Shown here in pieces: positions 15,301-24,457 of a DNA stretch of 64,000 nt. The stretch is taken from NCBI RefSeq assembly GCF_023856365.1, contig NC_064540.1, positions 13,107,191 to 13,171,190 of the forward strand, written 5' to 3'. The first letter of the stretch is position 1. Each line of letters opens with the position of its first letter. Under the pieces are notes generated by a model. It worked only from the letters and a program-made list of their open reading frames with translations. It was not told the DNA's origin and did not search any database. Source of the DNA: Brienomyrus brachyistius (Eukaryota > Chordata > Actinopteri > Osteoglossiformes > Mormyridae). The position numbers were made by a program, and so were the translations under genes.

Positions 15301-15429
15301 ATGGTGAATGTTCAGTTGGTTGATTTGCTCGGTGAATTCAGTCTCCTCAATGGTCTCCGTTCTTGGTGCTGACAGTGAGAAACGTCGCTTAAAGTTCTTC
15401 ATTTTGTTCATTATCTCAGAACAACAATC
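327..15429 (-). CDS. cdk18: Cyclin-dependent kinase 18 (PCTAIRE-3), N-terminal half, seven coding exons, continues past left edge
   Basis: This is a Ser/Thr kinase of the PCTAIRE subfamily (CDK16/17/18), which are cytoplasmic or membrane-associated kinases activated by cyclin A2 or cyclin Y-type partners. In transcript order the exons are 15294-15429 (start codon 15411), 6031-6167, 4576-4701, 1702-1758, 1031-1145, 772-866 and 327-389. They total 711 coding bases (237 codons), all joined by AG/GT sites with consistent phase. The protein starts [14 protein letters not shown] and then has the basic RRASL stretch and the [11 protein letters not shown] start of the kinase fold. The glycine loop [11 protein letters not shown], the [21 protein letters not shown] segment, and the hinge FEYLDSDLKQY follow. 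The [16 protein letters not shown] and CGNLMSM wording fits CDK18 better than CDK16 or CDK17. Human CDK18 is about 470 residues, so roughly half is present. The catalytic loop and DFG exons are outside the window. Confidence 0.95.
772..866 (-). CDS. cdk18: cdk18 coding exon 6 (beta-4/5 to hinge)
   Basis: The exon has 95 bases, with acceptor ...tgcag and donor gtaagg. It completes the split valine codon after PCTAIRE and encodes [19 protein letters not shown] and then [12 protein letters not shown]. Confidence 0.95.
1031..1145 (-). CDS. cdk18: cdk18 coding exon 5 (glycine loop, ATP lysine, PCTAIRE helix)
   Basis: The exon has 115 bases, with acceptor ...actag and donor gtatgg. It encodes [16 protein letters not shown], the VALKE lysine and the signature PCTAIRE helix. 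Confidence 0.96.
1702..1758 (-). CDS. cdk18: cdk18 coding exon 4 (start of kinase domain)
   Basis: The exon has 57 bases (19 codons), with acceptor ...tttag and donor gtgagt. It encodes [19 protein letters not shown]. The usual family wording is KLDKLGE, and this copy has KLGKLGE. Confidence 0.94.
1847..1912. repeat. (TA)n / (CA)n microsatellite
   Basis: An alternating TA run is followed by ACACAC and ATAC runs inside a cdk18 intron. It directly precedes the terminal repeat of a degraded Tc1-like element. Confidence 0.8.
1901..2757 (+). mobile_element. Degraded Tc1/mariner-like transposon
   Basis: The left end carries acagtactgtgcaaaagtc, a terminal repeat common in fish Tc1 elements. From about 2400 to 2730 the plus strand has degraded transposase text: a VMAWGCF-like start, then FQQD, then a [14 protein letters not shown] segment. 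Stops and frameshifts interrupt it. The right end is lost where a second Tc1-type element begins. Confidence 0.75.
2758..3290 (-). mobile_element. Second degraded Tc1-like transposon, minus strand
   Basis: It begins with a cactgcccggccaaaaaa terminal repeat. On the minus strand 2844-3071 encodes a transposase C-terminal piece ([20 protein letters not shown], compare the family SPDLNPIE...LWDVL motif). Positions 3023-3262 encode more of it in another frame. It is frameshifted, and the far terminal repeat was not found. Confidence 0.75.
3291..4078. other. cdk18 intron, no recognised feature
   Basis: This is AT-rich intronic sequence with a short (ATT)n run near 3860. I see no gene or identifiable element. 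Confidence 0.6.
4079..4172 (-). repeat. SINE 3' fragment with (GGAT)n tail
   Basis: The sequence reads (catc)n, then ccaaaccgcttatcctattg, then gagcctatcccgg on the plus strand. This is the reverse complement of the 3' end of the SINE family seen complete at 33631, 37233 and 57129. Confidence 0.85.
4576..4701 (-). CDS. cdk18: cdk18 coding exon 3 (pre-kinase regulatory segment)
   Basis: The exon has 126 bases (42 codons) in phase 0-0, with acceptor ...gtacag and donor gtcagc. It encodes [19 protein letters not shown] and then [11 protein letters not shown], including the conserved serine in RRASL. Confidence 0.95.
4760..5590. other. cdk18 intron with simple repeats only
   Basis: This is AT-rich sequence with a C8A17-type homopolymer near 5533-5558 and a short (GGAT)-like run near 5490. 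Reading frames here are low-complexity and not supported as genes. Confidence 0.6.
5614..5770. mobile_element. Possible hAT-like fragment
   Basis: The segment starts gcagggggtctccaacc, similar in style to hAT ends such as CAGGGGTGCCC. A ggggagctact phrase occurs twice (about 5670 and 5691). No matching right end or target duplication was found. Confidence 0.3.
6031..6167 (-). CDS. cdk18: cdk18 coding exon 2 (variable N-terminal linker)
   Basis: The exon has 137 bases, with acceptor ...cacag and donor gtcagt. It completes a split codon after NE and encodes a variable linker that ends HCFSVE, immediately before DVSKR. This matches the human layout where RRFSMED precedes VSKR. Splice phase with both neighbours is exact. 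Confidence 0.88.
6361..9277. other. cdk18 intron, mostly unassigned; small LINE scrap near 6510-6580
   Basis: The plus strand near 6520 reads [16 protein letters not shown], the shape of the LTAAFDTVDHNILL motif of L2-like reverse transcriptases, so a short LINE fragment is likely. The rest has a (CA)n run near 7277 and no recognised gene or element. Confidence 0.5.
9283..9550 (-). mobile_element. Solo gypsy-type LTR, 268 bp, perfect 5-bp target duplication
   Basis: The element reads TGTCAGGC...GCGTGACA, that is TG...CA ends, and is flanked on both sides by GGTAC (9278-9282 and 9551-9555). AATAAA-like polyadenylation text on the minus strand gives the orientation. It is related to the LTRs at 15617, 53669 and 60675. 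Confidence 0.9.
9996..10190 (+). mobile_element. L2-like LINE reverse-transcriptase fragment
   Basis: The plus strand encodes a frameshift-prone stretch with [13 protein letters not shown], matching the conserved SRLDYCNA part of fish L2/Rex-like reverse transcriptases. No complete domain is present. Confidence 0.65.
10241..10385. mobile_element. 145-bp hAT-type MITE, copy 1
   Basis: The ends are caggggcgctgtaaagg and its inverted partner ttagcagcgcccctg. A perfect 8-bp duplication GGTGGGAG lies on each side (10233-10240 and 10386-10393). A sister copy of 144 bp lies at 53848-53991. Confidence 0.92.
10394..11417. other. cdk18 intron, no recognised feature
   Basis: This is moderately AT-rich intronic sequence. 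No exon, RNA gene or repeat family was recognised. Confidence 0.5.
11418..11600 (+). mobile_element. LINE fragment between endonuclease and RT
   Basis: The plus strand reads [15 protein letters not shown], then SPWFNDH, then CRRLEHKW, the typical linker of L2-like elements in fish. It is a short remnant. Confidence 0.65.
12090..12997 (-). mobile_element. Degraded Tc1-like transposon, minus strand
   Basis: Positions 12134-12391 (minus) encode [20 protein letters not shown] and then [11 protein letters not shown]. Positions 12539-12751 encode the N-terminal [13 protein letters not shown] region and ELHEMGFHG. The right end at about 12970-12997 has gtgttccaatacttttgtcc, a fish Tc1 terminal repeat. 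It is broken by frameshifts. Confidence 0.85.
13000..13100. mobile_element. hAT-like MITE fragment
   Basis: The text ggtgcaccaatctgttattg followed by gatcggtattggcactgacc resembles the ends of common fish hAT MITEs (GGTGCACCGAT... followed by alternating GATACCG runs). Boundaries are unclear. Confidence 0.4.
13376..13575 (-). repeat. Diverged SINE-related fragment
   Basis: It contains diverged versions of the SINE body: caggcagcacagggcccaag, cgggatggaacgccagtac, and attcagagacaccaatgggc. The tRNA-like head and tail are missing. Confidence 0.55.
14080..14830 (-). mobile_element. Degraded RTE-like LINE endonuclease region
   Basis: The plus strand is pyrimidine-rich. The minus strand reads [19 protein letters not shown] and an AYAPRVG-like piece, similar to the VVDFA...AVVNTYF and YAPQVG motifs of RTE endonucleases. 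The text ctggatgcctttcctgacac followed by ttggggcttggaacaggcac is a familiar companion of these elements. A run of 14 C lies at 14791-14804. Confidence 0.5.
14850..15293. other. cdk18 intron next to first coding exon
   Basis: This is AT-rich intronic sequence downstream of the donor of the first coding exon. Nothing was recognised in it. Confidence 0.55.
15294..15429 (-). CDS. cdk18: cdk18 first coding exon (start codon 15411)
   Basis: The acceptor is cttctccccag and the donor is gtaaga. The exon has 18 bases of 5' UTR and then [19 protein letters not shown] and [14 protein letters not shown]. Human CDK18 starts [16 protein letters not shown], so ATG 15411 is the natural start; ATG 15402 would lose the first three residues. 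The acceptor shows that at least one upstream non-coding exon exists. Relative to the human protein three residues appear to be missing in the TIEE...EFTEQ stretch. Confidence 0.94.
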
Positions 15430-15494
15430 CTGGGGAGAAGAAAAGACACTGCAAATCGCACGAAGACAGTTGGACAACATGCATTGCTTTAGAT

Positions 15495-16377
15495 CAGGGG
15501 TGCCCACACTTTTTAAGCTTGCGAGCTACTTATATATGACCAAACCAAAATGATCTACCTACTATAAAAATGCGAAACATATATTTCTTTATAGATATAC
15601 CGTATGATGCACTGCTTGTCCAATCCTCCTGTGTTCCACACCCCCTCATTAACCTCGTGTGAAACCCCGATTGTCAGCCGTTTAGTGTTATTTCTGATTA
15701 GTCCTGTATTTTTCAGTCCGCGTTTTAATACGTTTCTTTAGGTCTGTCATTTAAGTTAAGTCTGATTGTGTAGTGCTGCCTGCTCATGTCCCTGCTCCTT
15801 TTTCCTAGTAAATCCCGTATTCCTCACTCTTACGTGTCCTTCTCCTGCTTCCACGCTCCGCGCACAGAAATCGGTCATGACATGCCGAGTATTCTTTATT
15901 ATTATTTTTTATTTAAAATAAATAAATAAATAAAGCACTTTTAAATTGAACTGGGATTGTAGTTCCTTAACCTTCCTCTTTCTCAGATCGCTTTTCGGGG
16001 GAAAGTTAATGTCGTAGTTTTTATGAAAAGTCCGAAAATACCGCTCCACGTTTCCCTTCTTCGGAAAAGCAATGGTAGACTGACAGATGAAGTAAACGCA
16101 CTTCGAATATGACATTGTAGGGAAAAACCCTTCTTCCTTTCCATATGTAAGTGGTAGGTTTTTGCTTCTTACTTGGTCCAGCTCCCCCATTTATTTTTAT
16201 ACCGTTTTTTAAGTTTAGTAGAAATAAATTGGAGGCGACTCGGTTGCTTGCTGGAGTTTTGCAACAGCTGGCGCGGTTGAACGCGTCATCCATCCTCCAT
16301 TTTTTATACCATGCGATCTACCCACTCTACCTTTGCGATCGAGCAGTAGATCGTGATCAACGTATTGGGCACCCCTG
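15495..16377 (-). mobile_element. hAT transposon remnant with BED zinc-finger ORF, 8-bp target duplication
   Basis: The ends are CAGGGGTGCCCACAC and the inverted GGGCACCCCTG. A perfect 8-bp duplication CTTTAGAT lies at 15487-15494 and 16378-16385. On the minus strand about 15940-16190 encodes a C-x2-C zinc-finger region (SKCVYFICQSTIAFPKKGNV and then RYFRTFHKNY), like ZBED/GTF2IRD2-type hAT transposases. The catalytic part is absent. A gypsy-type LTR lies inside (15617-15882). Confidence 0.88.
15617..15882 (+). mobile_element. Solo gypsy-type LTR nested in the hAT element
   Basis: It begins TGTCCAATCC and ends GGTCATGACA. It shares the ccctcatta...cgtgtg block, the aataaatccc-like stretch (here agtaaatcccgtattcc) and a gcttcc.cgctcc 3' end with the LTR at 60675. 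No clear 5-bp duplication is left. Confidence 0.75.
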
Positions 16378-16385
16378 CTTTAGAT

Positions 16386-17485
16386 AAATCACACTATTAA
16401 CCCGTTGAACATTTCACCTGTATAAAAAATATTTATCCTATAGATAAATACAAATGTTTAATCCAGCACAAACTCAGTACCAATAATCTGAGACCATTTA
16501 AAATGTCATTATTCTATTTTTTTAAATAAACTTTAAACATACACCTCTCAAAAACCTATTTTCACAGGTGTTAGTTAAAAAAAAAAAAAAAAAAAACAAG
16601 CATTATGAACATGTCTAGCCAAGACTTTTGAGCTCTGCAGCTTATAGACATATTATAGGTCAGGTTCTGGATGGGTGTATTTGAGCAGTACTAATCAACT
16701 TTACATTATATATTACAATGTATCCAGAGGTTTAAATGAATATTATATGAAAAACTGTCAATTGTCATTCACCCCGATTCATTCTCCATTACTTTACCTG
16801 TTACTTTCAGAGTAGCTAGAACTCATTTTATCTTTAATAGAATATATTGTGGCCATCATAAAGCTCTGCTGTCTATGAGATTAATTAAGGCTACCTTTTT
16901 TATTAATATCACTATTATTTAAAATTATAATTATTATTGTTATATTCAAAATGGTTGTTGTCAATAATAATGATGATTATGGTTGACTATCTTGTGAATA
17001 TTTTTGTTATCATTATTATTAATAATAATAGTAATAATAATAGTAGTAACAATAATAATATGACAACAACAACCATGTTCATCATGAAACAAGTAGCCTG
17101 AATGCAAATCCTTCCATCCCCATGTGGTAAGCAGAGCAGACTCCATCCATCCACTTGAGGACAAAGCTTTGGTGCTTTCCTTTTCGGTCACACATGAATT
17201 ATCCATCCATTGCATCTCAGACAGATAAGAAATGAGGAGCAGTATGCTCTAGCAATCCATTTACTTTGCTGCCAGGCAACGGTGCTGAGAGGGAGGTGAT
17301 GAACAGCTGCATGTCTGCTAGAGATGTAAACAAAGCCCGCAATCACTTAGTGTGCAAATGCTGCCTGGCCATCTTCTCCTTTTGTGTTAGATCCATCATA
17401 TTTGCATTTTAGTGTCTAGTTTTTTAATAGTAGAAATAATACATAATACAATGAAATTTTAAACCTAACCCTGAAACTATTCATT
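16386..17485. other. Upstream intron/intergenic, simple repeats
   Basis: There is a 20-A run near 16577 and (AAT)n/(TAATAA)n runs from 16980 to 17060. No gene or recognised element is present. Confidence 0.55.
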
Positions 17486-17712
17486 TAGGGACAGTTTGTG
17501 GCTCAGTGGGCTAACCCTATGTGCTTGTGATTGGAAGGTCTCTGGTTTGAGCCTGGCCTTGGCACATCTGCAGCTCATCCAGTCCCTTAACCCCCAGCTC
17601 CTTGGGTGTTGCTACGGGTGGCTGCCCTTTGCGGCCAGCTTGCTCTCACCTACAGAGAGCAGGTTAGGGGAGGTGTAAAGAAAAAATTCCCCACAGAGAT
17701 TAATAAAGTATC
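17486..17712 (+). repeat. tRNA-derived SINE, family B
   Basis: A-box-like gtggctcagtgggctaaccc and B-box-like tctctggtttgagcc are 34 bp apart, as in a tRNA gene. A gattaataaagta tail follows. A minus-strand copy lies at 29380. Confidence 0.8.
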
Positions 17713-17835
17713 AGTTACTGCAATGGGTTGGTGCCCTGTCCTGAGTTATTCCCTGCCTTGCACCTGTCGATAGGCTCCAGACCCTTTTGACCCAGCATAA
17801 AACAAGGGGGTTTGAGAAATGGATGGATTGATATT
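17713..17835 (+). repeat. SINE family A 3' fragment
   Basis: The text gggttggtgccctgtcctg followed by gataggctccagaccc ends in atggatggattga. It matches the 3' part of the (GGAT)-tailed SINE family. Confidence 0.75.
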
Positions 17836-18483
17836 ATTCATCAATTACTGAATGGACAACATCTACTTCTCCCTCACCTCCTCCTCCTCTCACCATGTCA
17901 GTCAGCAGTAATGACAATACTGTATTAACCATTCCATACATTATATGTACCTACATATTTTGTAACAGTCAATGCAATACTACGTAATGCATTCTTAAAC
18001 GAATGTTGTATTGCCCCTTTGGAACCTGTGTTGCTTGGATTTCAGCTAGAATAATTACAGATGTGTTTACATGTAGCACATTTTTCCAACCTGGGAATCC
18101 AATATGGATTAATTAAACAGTAGAAAAACAAACACAAGATTAGTTAAGGTCCCCAGATTACAGACATGCAGGTTTGAGCAAATTATTCTTGCACCGCATT
18201 GTTTCATGAAATGGTGCAATACAATTAGCAGATCCTTAAATCATCTGATATATCTACAAACCTGATTAACTGAATGTCAGTCCTAGCAATTCGCGGCAAT
18301 AGGTGCACTTTGGAACATAATCTGTTGTTCTATTTATTCGGCATTTAGGAATAGATATCTATGGTCATGCCGCCTACTTGTGAATGAATAATGCATTACC
18401 CTTTTCCCAGAAATGACAAGACTCTAACACAAGAAGAAAAGTCAGGTTTGTCAGGTTATCCTTATCTATTCTACTTATATCCT
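17836..18483. other. Unassigned, no recognised feature
   Basis: This is AT-rich non-coding sequence between two SINEs. Confidence 0.5.
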
Positions 18484-18722
18484 AGGTGGCATGGTGGTGC
18501 AGTGGTTAGCCCGGTTAACTCACACCTTTGGGCTTGGGTTTGGTCCCCCACTCCCCCCACAGTCATAAAACAGGCTTAGGTTAATTGGAGTTATCAAATT
18601 GCCCATAGGTGTGAATGGTGAGTGTGCCCTGCGATGGGCTGTTCCCTGCCTTGTGCCCATAGGCTCTGGACCTCCTGTGACCCTGAGTAGGGCAAGCAGT
18701 TTCAGAAGATGGATGGATATTT
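18484..18722 (+). repeat. tRNA-derived SINE, family A
   Basis: It reads ggtggcatggtggtgcagtg, then gttagcc (A-box region), then ggcttgggtttggtccc (B-box region). The body is shortened and ends in atggatggata. Confidence 0.8.
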
Positions 18723-19087
18723 ATATCTCCTTCTGTTTCAAAGGATGGCTCATTTTGCAGTACAGAGACAGAATAATGATGTTGTTTAAATGTGCATCTC
18801 ATTTTCAGCTTAAATCAGGTACATATTGTTGATATTTAGTTTGTGACATCACACAAAGTGAGTTAAACACCCCCTGAACCAAACTCCCTCCTAAAGCCTG
18901 GTGGCAGCCTTACTGTTATTTAATTAATTTTTTTTTACCTTAAAGGTAATATGCATTTAAATTTAGTTTGGGAGGTGTCTGTGTGGGGAGGACTAGTAAT
19001 CTTATCTTTTAGGATTTCTTTTCCCCGTTGTTGCATTCCGTCTGTGCTGTACCCTCTACTGTCCTTGTGAGATAATGGGGTTTGTGT

Positions 19088-19329
19088 TACATTCTCTGTT
19101 TTTAATACACACCATTGCTGTGTCCCAAACATTATGGTGACCTGCAATGAGGGGGACTATGTATTAAATGTGTTGTAATTTCTACATGGTGAAACTGAAA
19201 TATATGCAAATATTTTTAAAGTCTGGAATATGCACTTTAATCATGTGTGAATTGTTGAAACTGTTGAGCACAGGGGTAAATCAAGGAAAAATGTGTCTTT
19301 GTCCCAAAAATTATGAAGGGCACTGTATG
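19088..19329 (+). mobile_element. Tc1-like transposon 3' end
   Basis: Two versions of tgtcccaaacattatgg occur (19121 and 19298), the second leading into gaagggcactgta, the terminal repeat of a common fish Tc1 group. There is no coding remnant. Confidence 0.65.
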
Positions 19330-21282
19330 TGGGTGCAAACCAAGAGAACACATGGAAGACACGCAAATTCCAGGCACAAGACTTCCAAACACCACCAGGA
19401 GCCTTTTCACTGCACCAGGTACCAAACTTTTGGTACTAAAAACTCGGTACTGTCTTGTTTCTATTAATTCCCGGTCCAAACCAGCAGGGTATGCCTTTGG
19501 AACTTTGGTACTTTAAGATGGGACTTGCAAATGTGTTCATTGTCAACTGGTTATGCAAATAACCTGATTCTAAAACACAAAATACAACTGCCATCTTGAA
19601 AAAGCATAGATGAACAACAGTATATTAAGTAAAAAAAAAAATAGTAATAATAATGGATGTGAGGACAAACAAAGAGCCCAAGCTCAAAATCCATACTACC
19701 CAAGAAAGGTGAACGACAGCTGAGCTAAAATGCTACAGTGATGATGGCAACAAGGTTTTTATTTGGGTTTTATAAAGTGAAATTTTTAACAGCTATGTTT
19801 TGTAATGACAGGTGTAAAATGTGATGTTTATTACTGTGGGATATACAGTGTACTGAAAAAGAAATTTGGAGACAAAGTCTAGTCTTTTAGTTTAAGTCTT
19901 ACCATCACTTAGTCTTTGTGTTTGAGAACACCTGCGGATAGGTTATTTGGGTCGCAATCCTGTGCTTGTGTTGTAACCGAATGACTGTTAAACTTTGTAT
20001 AATACACTATTACAAATGCTACAAGGGTTCTTTGTGTTGTTGTTCTAGCCTGTGTATGTACAGTGATTTGTATATACAATTAAAATGTACTGAATACGGA
20101 CTGGATAAGTAATTCATGTAAACTTATAGCTTTGTTTAATTGAAAAAGTTATGACACCAACATAATTTCACATTAACATTAGATTAATATTTATAAGCTT
20201 TTAAAATCTTTATTTTTAGACTAGTCTTTTAATTGATCTATAAAAATACTGCCAGAAATGTACTGGGTATATGTCCTCTGGACTATAAACCATTGTGCAA
20301 CATTTGATTAACTGGGCAATAAAATGTTTTTTGCATTGATAAGGGTCAAGCAATATTAAGTCGGAGGTAGAAATCCTAACATGACTCTAGGTAAATCCCC
20401 AATCCCGTCCCTGTGCATCTCCTCACAACTGCAATGTTCCAGCATATTGCTTCTGTAAAGCACAGCTGCCAATTCATTTGTATTTTTCATCTAAGCATTC
20501 AAATGCATACAGAGACTATCCATTTCCCTTGAAGCTAGAAAGTATAAAGCTGATTTCATTCAAAAATATTCTCTCTGAAGCTGCATAATTAGGTACTGCT
20601 AGGAATACTGTTCACATTAAGGTTCTCTTACACAGCATGTGTGATGAAATAAAATAAAAGCAGAAAACAGTAAGGCAAGGATGTCTAGTCAGATCTAGTT
20701 CAGTTAGTCCAGAGCCCCTGTGGAGAATGACATTTTTGATTAGGCAGGGAACACAAGCAACACAGGGAATGTGAACAACAGGAATCCCTTAGAACATCTA
20801 ACTGTAATGGCTAGATTCTTTTGGCTGCGTTATCCGAATAAAGCACATGCTTGCTATTAGGGGCCCTTGATGCTCCCCACATTAGGCAGTACAATTTGTC
20901 TCCTCATTAGAAGCAAAGCATAATAGACATTTTCTATGTGTATGTGAGTGAGTGGGGGGGGGGGGGGGGGGGGGGGGGGTTCCCAGTTGGGCCTTCTTGC
21001 CCACATAACAATCGAACCATGTTTTGGCAGCTGAATCTCGGCATATGAAAGACCATTATTAGCCCGGTTTCCAAGTTTCTACTGTAGTAATTTTGAATTA
21101 TTGTTATTATTATTACTTCTCTTCTAGGAGTACTTAGTAAATTTTGTATGGCAACACTTGCAAAGCCACACGTGTTTATACAACATTCAGTTAGACTTAA
21201 GGGTGCACTTAAGGCTCCAAGACACCAGCAGAATCCCTTCATGCCAGCTGACATACCTTGGCAAAATCATTTATAAAGGTGT
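19330..21282. other. Unassigned, simple repeats only
   Basis: There is a G-run of about 25 at 20954-20980 preceded by gtgagtg, and otherwise AT-rich unique-looking sequence. No reading frame here has recognisable content. Confidence 0.5.
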
Positions 21283-22474
21283 ATTCCATCTTTTATAGCT
21301 GTCAAAAATGGTGACATTGGCTACTCCTGTGTCTAGTTGACGTATCACCTACGGTCGACTGTCATAAGTTCATTCTGACATAAAGTTGTCTTACGTTGCT
21401 TTTTTCATTCAAGCGACATAAAAGGTTATAAGACTGACTCTGTACACTTCAGTGTTTCAGTGTGACATAAAATTACATAATTTGTCATGTAAAGCCAACT
21501 GTAGAAGAGAAGGTGAATACTTTAGGCAGGGTTACATGGTCACAAAAGCACAAGTTTATATATTCATTCATTCAATCTTTACAGATGGTACAAATTAAAT
21601 AAGCATCGTTGGTATCATTTGAGGTGAACAACAACTGACTTCAAACAACCGATGGCCAGCACTTATGAGCGGAATAATGTTACGCTATTTTTTATTCTGT
21701 GGAAACAAAGTCTAATGATGAGTCTAATGGCCAGATTGAATAATGAGTTATAAAAATGTTCCAGGTCATAGAAATGAAATATAAAAGCCGGTGTTTCGTT
21801 TTGATCGCAATCGATCCCCCCAATAACTAACAGATTACTAACAAAATCACTTGTTCTTCCACCATTGTTTTGAGGTGGTGTGGTTTCATATGAAATTATG
21901 CATATGAATTTTAACCTACGAGCTTTTTGCATCACCCATACTTATTTAGCATAAAGGTTAGAGTTTCTGTTGTGCAGTGGGAAACAACAAGTGGGCAGGA
22001 ACTCCAAAAGTTCCCAGTCAAGAAGGTCCAGGAGCTCAAAACCAGGAACTACGTTCCTTAACATTTATCAGCCAGTGGCGGCTAATGTTACGGAGCAAGA
22101 TATTTTCTGTTGTCACTGCCGGAAAAAAATAAAAATAAATAAATAAATAATCTGCATCATATGGTGCTGACATGAAAAATGTCCGCATGGTTGGTGTTAT
22201 TCATTTTTTTTCTCTGTATGCTGCTGTTCATTGTGGCCATGTAATGCTCCTTTGAAAAGAATTTACCTTCTGTTTTACAGCTGGCTTTACATGACAAATT
22301 ATGACACTTTATGTCCCTCTGATACACTGAAGTGTCGTCAGTCATAACCTTTGTCACTTGAATGAAAAAAAATCATAACACAACTTCATGTCAGCATAAA
22401 TAACAGTCAACAAAGATATGTCAACTTGATACAGGAGTTCCCGATGTCAGCATTTACGATAGTTACAAAAGTAG
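21283..22474. mobile_element. Element with about 200-bp inverted repeats (foldback-like)
   Basis: The left arm (about 21283-21520) and right arm (about 22256-22474) are imperfect reverse complements over roughly 200 bp. Shared pieces are tttgtcatgtaaagccaac against gctggctttacatgacaaa, cacttcagtg against cactgaagtg, and tttttcattcaagcgac against gtcacttgaatgaaaaa. The 735-bp middle holds no recognisable transposase. Confidence 0.75.
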
Positions 22475-22879
22475 GAACAAGCATTTCTACATGGTTTTTA
22501 TAAATTATATCAGCTATCATGAAGGGCTTATGTTGGTGTCATCCTTAAGTAAAGTGTTACCTAACATTCTAATTTTTGATAGTTTACTTAGTCATGCCAA
22601 ATATCCTTGCAAGTAGAATACCCTGCAGTGTTTCTGCACAAACTAGCTGATTTTTACTTTACTTAATTCATTCCATTTAAAGTTACATTGGACATGCATT
22701 AAATTATAAAGGACTATTAGAGCACAATGTGGAAAAAGCCATGGACTCATACGCATAATAATCTCCAAAACACCTTTACAAGCTGTACTCCTAGAGGATA
22801 ATCACAGATACACCCCAACCCCTATAAGCTCACTCTTCAGTTTCTTTACTTATTTCAAATATATTTATAGTCAATTAAA

Positions 22880-23680
22880 ATTTTTTTTAAGTATATCATA
22901 TCATTGTTATACAGATGACACATTTATAGCTTCCGCTCAATCCGGGTGGAAATGGTGTACTTCAACGCATCTCTAACTATCTAAGGGTTGTGCAGTGCTG
23001 GATGTCAAACAATTTTTTAAACTAAATCAAGACAAAACTGATATTATCATCTTTGGGATTCCTGACGCTTTCAGAGTTATAGCAAGTAACTTGGGCCCAC
23101 TGTCAGCTGAAGTACCCAGCCATGTAAAAAATCTTTTTTTTTATTATCTTTGATTCGGCTCTTAAGTTTGAAAAACAAACACAGTGGTTTGCGGTAGTTT
23201 CTTTGCAGTTGGTCCAAAATGCAGCTGCAAGACTCCTAAGTAAAGAGAGAATAATACTCCCGTAACAGGTACCAAGAAAAGAGAGATGATTACTCCCATA
23301 ACAGCTACTAAGGAAAGAGAGAGCATTTTTTTGTGCTTGCATGCTTGCACTAGCTGCTGGTAGGAGTTGAATTTAAAGTTTTATTATTTGTTTTTAAAGC
23401 TTTTCATGACATGGCTTCCAGCTACCGGGAAAATATACATTTCAGACTCTTATTTCACAGAGATCATGCCATACCAAAGAATACGTTGTCAATATCAGAT
23501 GAAAAACACATATATCCAAAAATTCATTTCAGAACCATGAAAAAACAAATTTTCTTAGGAAGTTCTTTAAATGAATAAACCTAAACCAACATAATGTCTT
23601 AGCACCACAAATAGAAACCAATCTTTACTCAGCCATCAGTGAACGGATTCATGTTTTAAGTAGACTTACATGGTTTGTTG
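22880..23680 (+). mobile_element. L2-like LINE reverse-transcriptase 3' part
   Basis: The plus strand reads MSNNFLKLNQDKTDIIIFG and LQLVQNAAARLLSK, both signatures of the RT end in L2/Rex-like LINEs. Stops and a short 36-bp tandem repeat (23243-23322) interrupt it. Confidence 0.8.
23235..23322. repeat. 36-bp minisatellite inside the LINE fragment
   Basis: The phrase aagagaga starts at 23243, 23279 and 23315, giving an exact 36-base period. The units share tactccc.taacag.tac. Two full units and part of a third are present. Confidence 0.8.
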
Positions 23681-23759
23681 TCAACAAGATACAAACTAAT
23701 CTCACTTTATATTCACAATTAACAATGATCTTAGTTAGCTAGCTATCTGGCTATCAACA

Positions 23760-24110
23760 TTAAAGACCCTATTTTGCACTGGTGGAAAGCACGACACAAT
23801 GGTTTTGGTAGTTTCATTCCAGATTATACCTCATTTTCACTCCAAGCACACACGTTCTCAAAAAAACAATTGATTTTGCACTCATTTTGTGCTTGTAGGA
23901 GTGGTATATATTAATTGAGGTCTGGCCAGGCGCATTATCGGCGCGTTGCTATTTTAAGGCAGCGAAATGACATTGCGCTTTTGACCAACAAAAACCACGT
24001 CTTTAAACTCACCAGATTGAGCATCGAGCTTCTATTTTCCCTGTCTTCAGATGACATTATACTGCTTTTGGCACTGAACAGTTGACCAGGTGATGCCAGA
24101 AAACAGGAAC
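23760..24110. other. Possible Harbinger-like fragment
   Basis: The text ggcgcattatcggcgcgttg followed by tgcgcttttgaccaac looks like a block I associate with PIF/Harbinger-type repeats in vertebrates. The match is from memory only and no transposase is visible. Confidence 0.2.
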
Positions 24111-24457
24111 AGCTCAGACGTCAACTCAGGCCCAGTGCCATTCTGCAGGATCTTGAGAGCCAGTTACAGCAGCTGTGGGCTAACTTGCTGCAGGAGAGGA
24201 TAAATCGGCTGTACGACTCCTTTCTGCATTGTATTGCCACATGTATCCAGGCTCTGGGGCGCGGGTTCAGCGGTGTACCCATACTGCCGACTCTGTTTTC
24301 CGTTTGATCTGATATCATAATCACTGCAAGACAGTTACATGTTCCTTTCACCACATGCAGATTCATTTTGTTTCCACCATTTCCACCGTCTGGGTGCTTA
24401 ACTTTTTTTGTCACGAGTACATATAGCTCAGAAAGAACTGATTCATTGATATGTTCC

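Noticed and set aside
17486..17560. tRNA gene candidate (A and B boxes)
   Set aside because: The boxes belong to a SINE with a long unrelated body, and the folded tRNA arms are not intact. The same holds for the other SINE heads.
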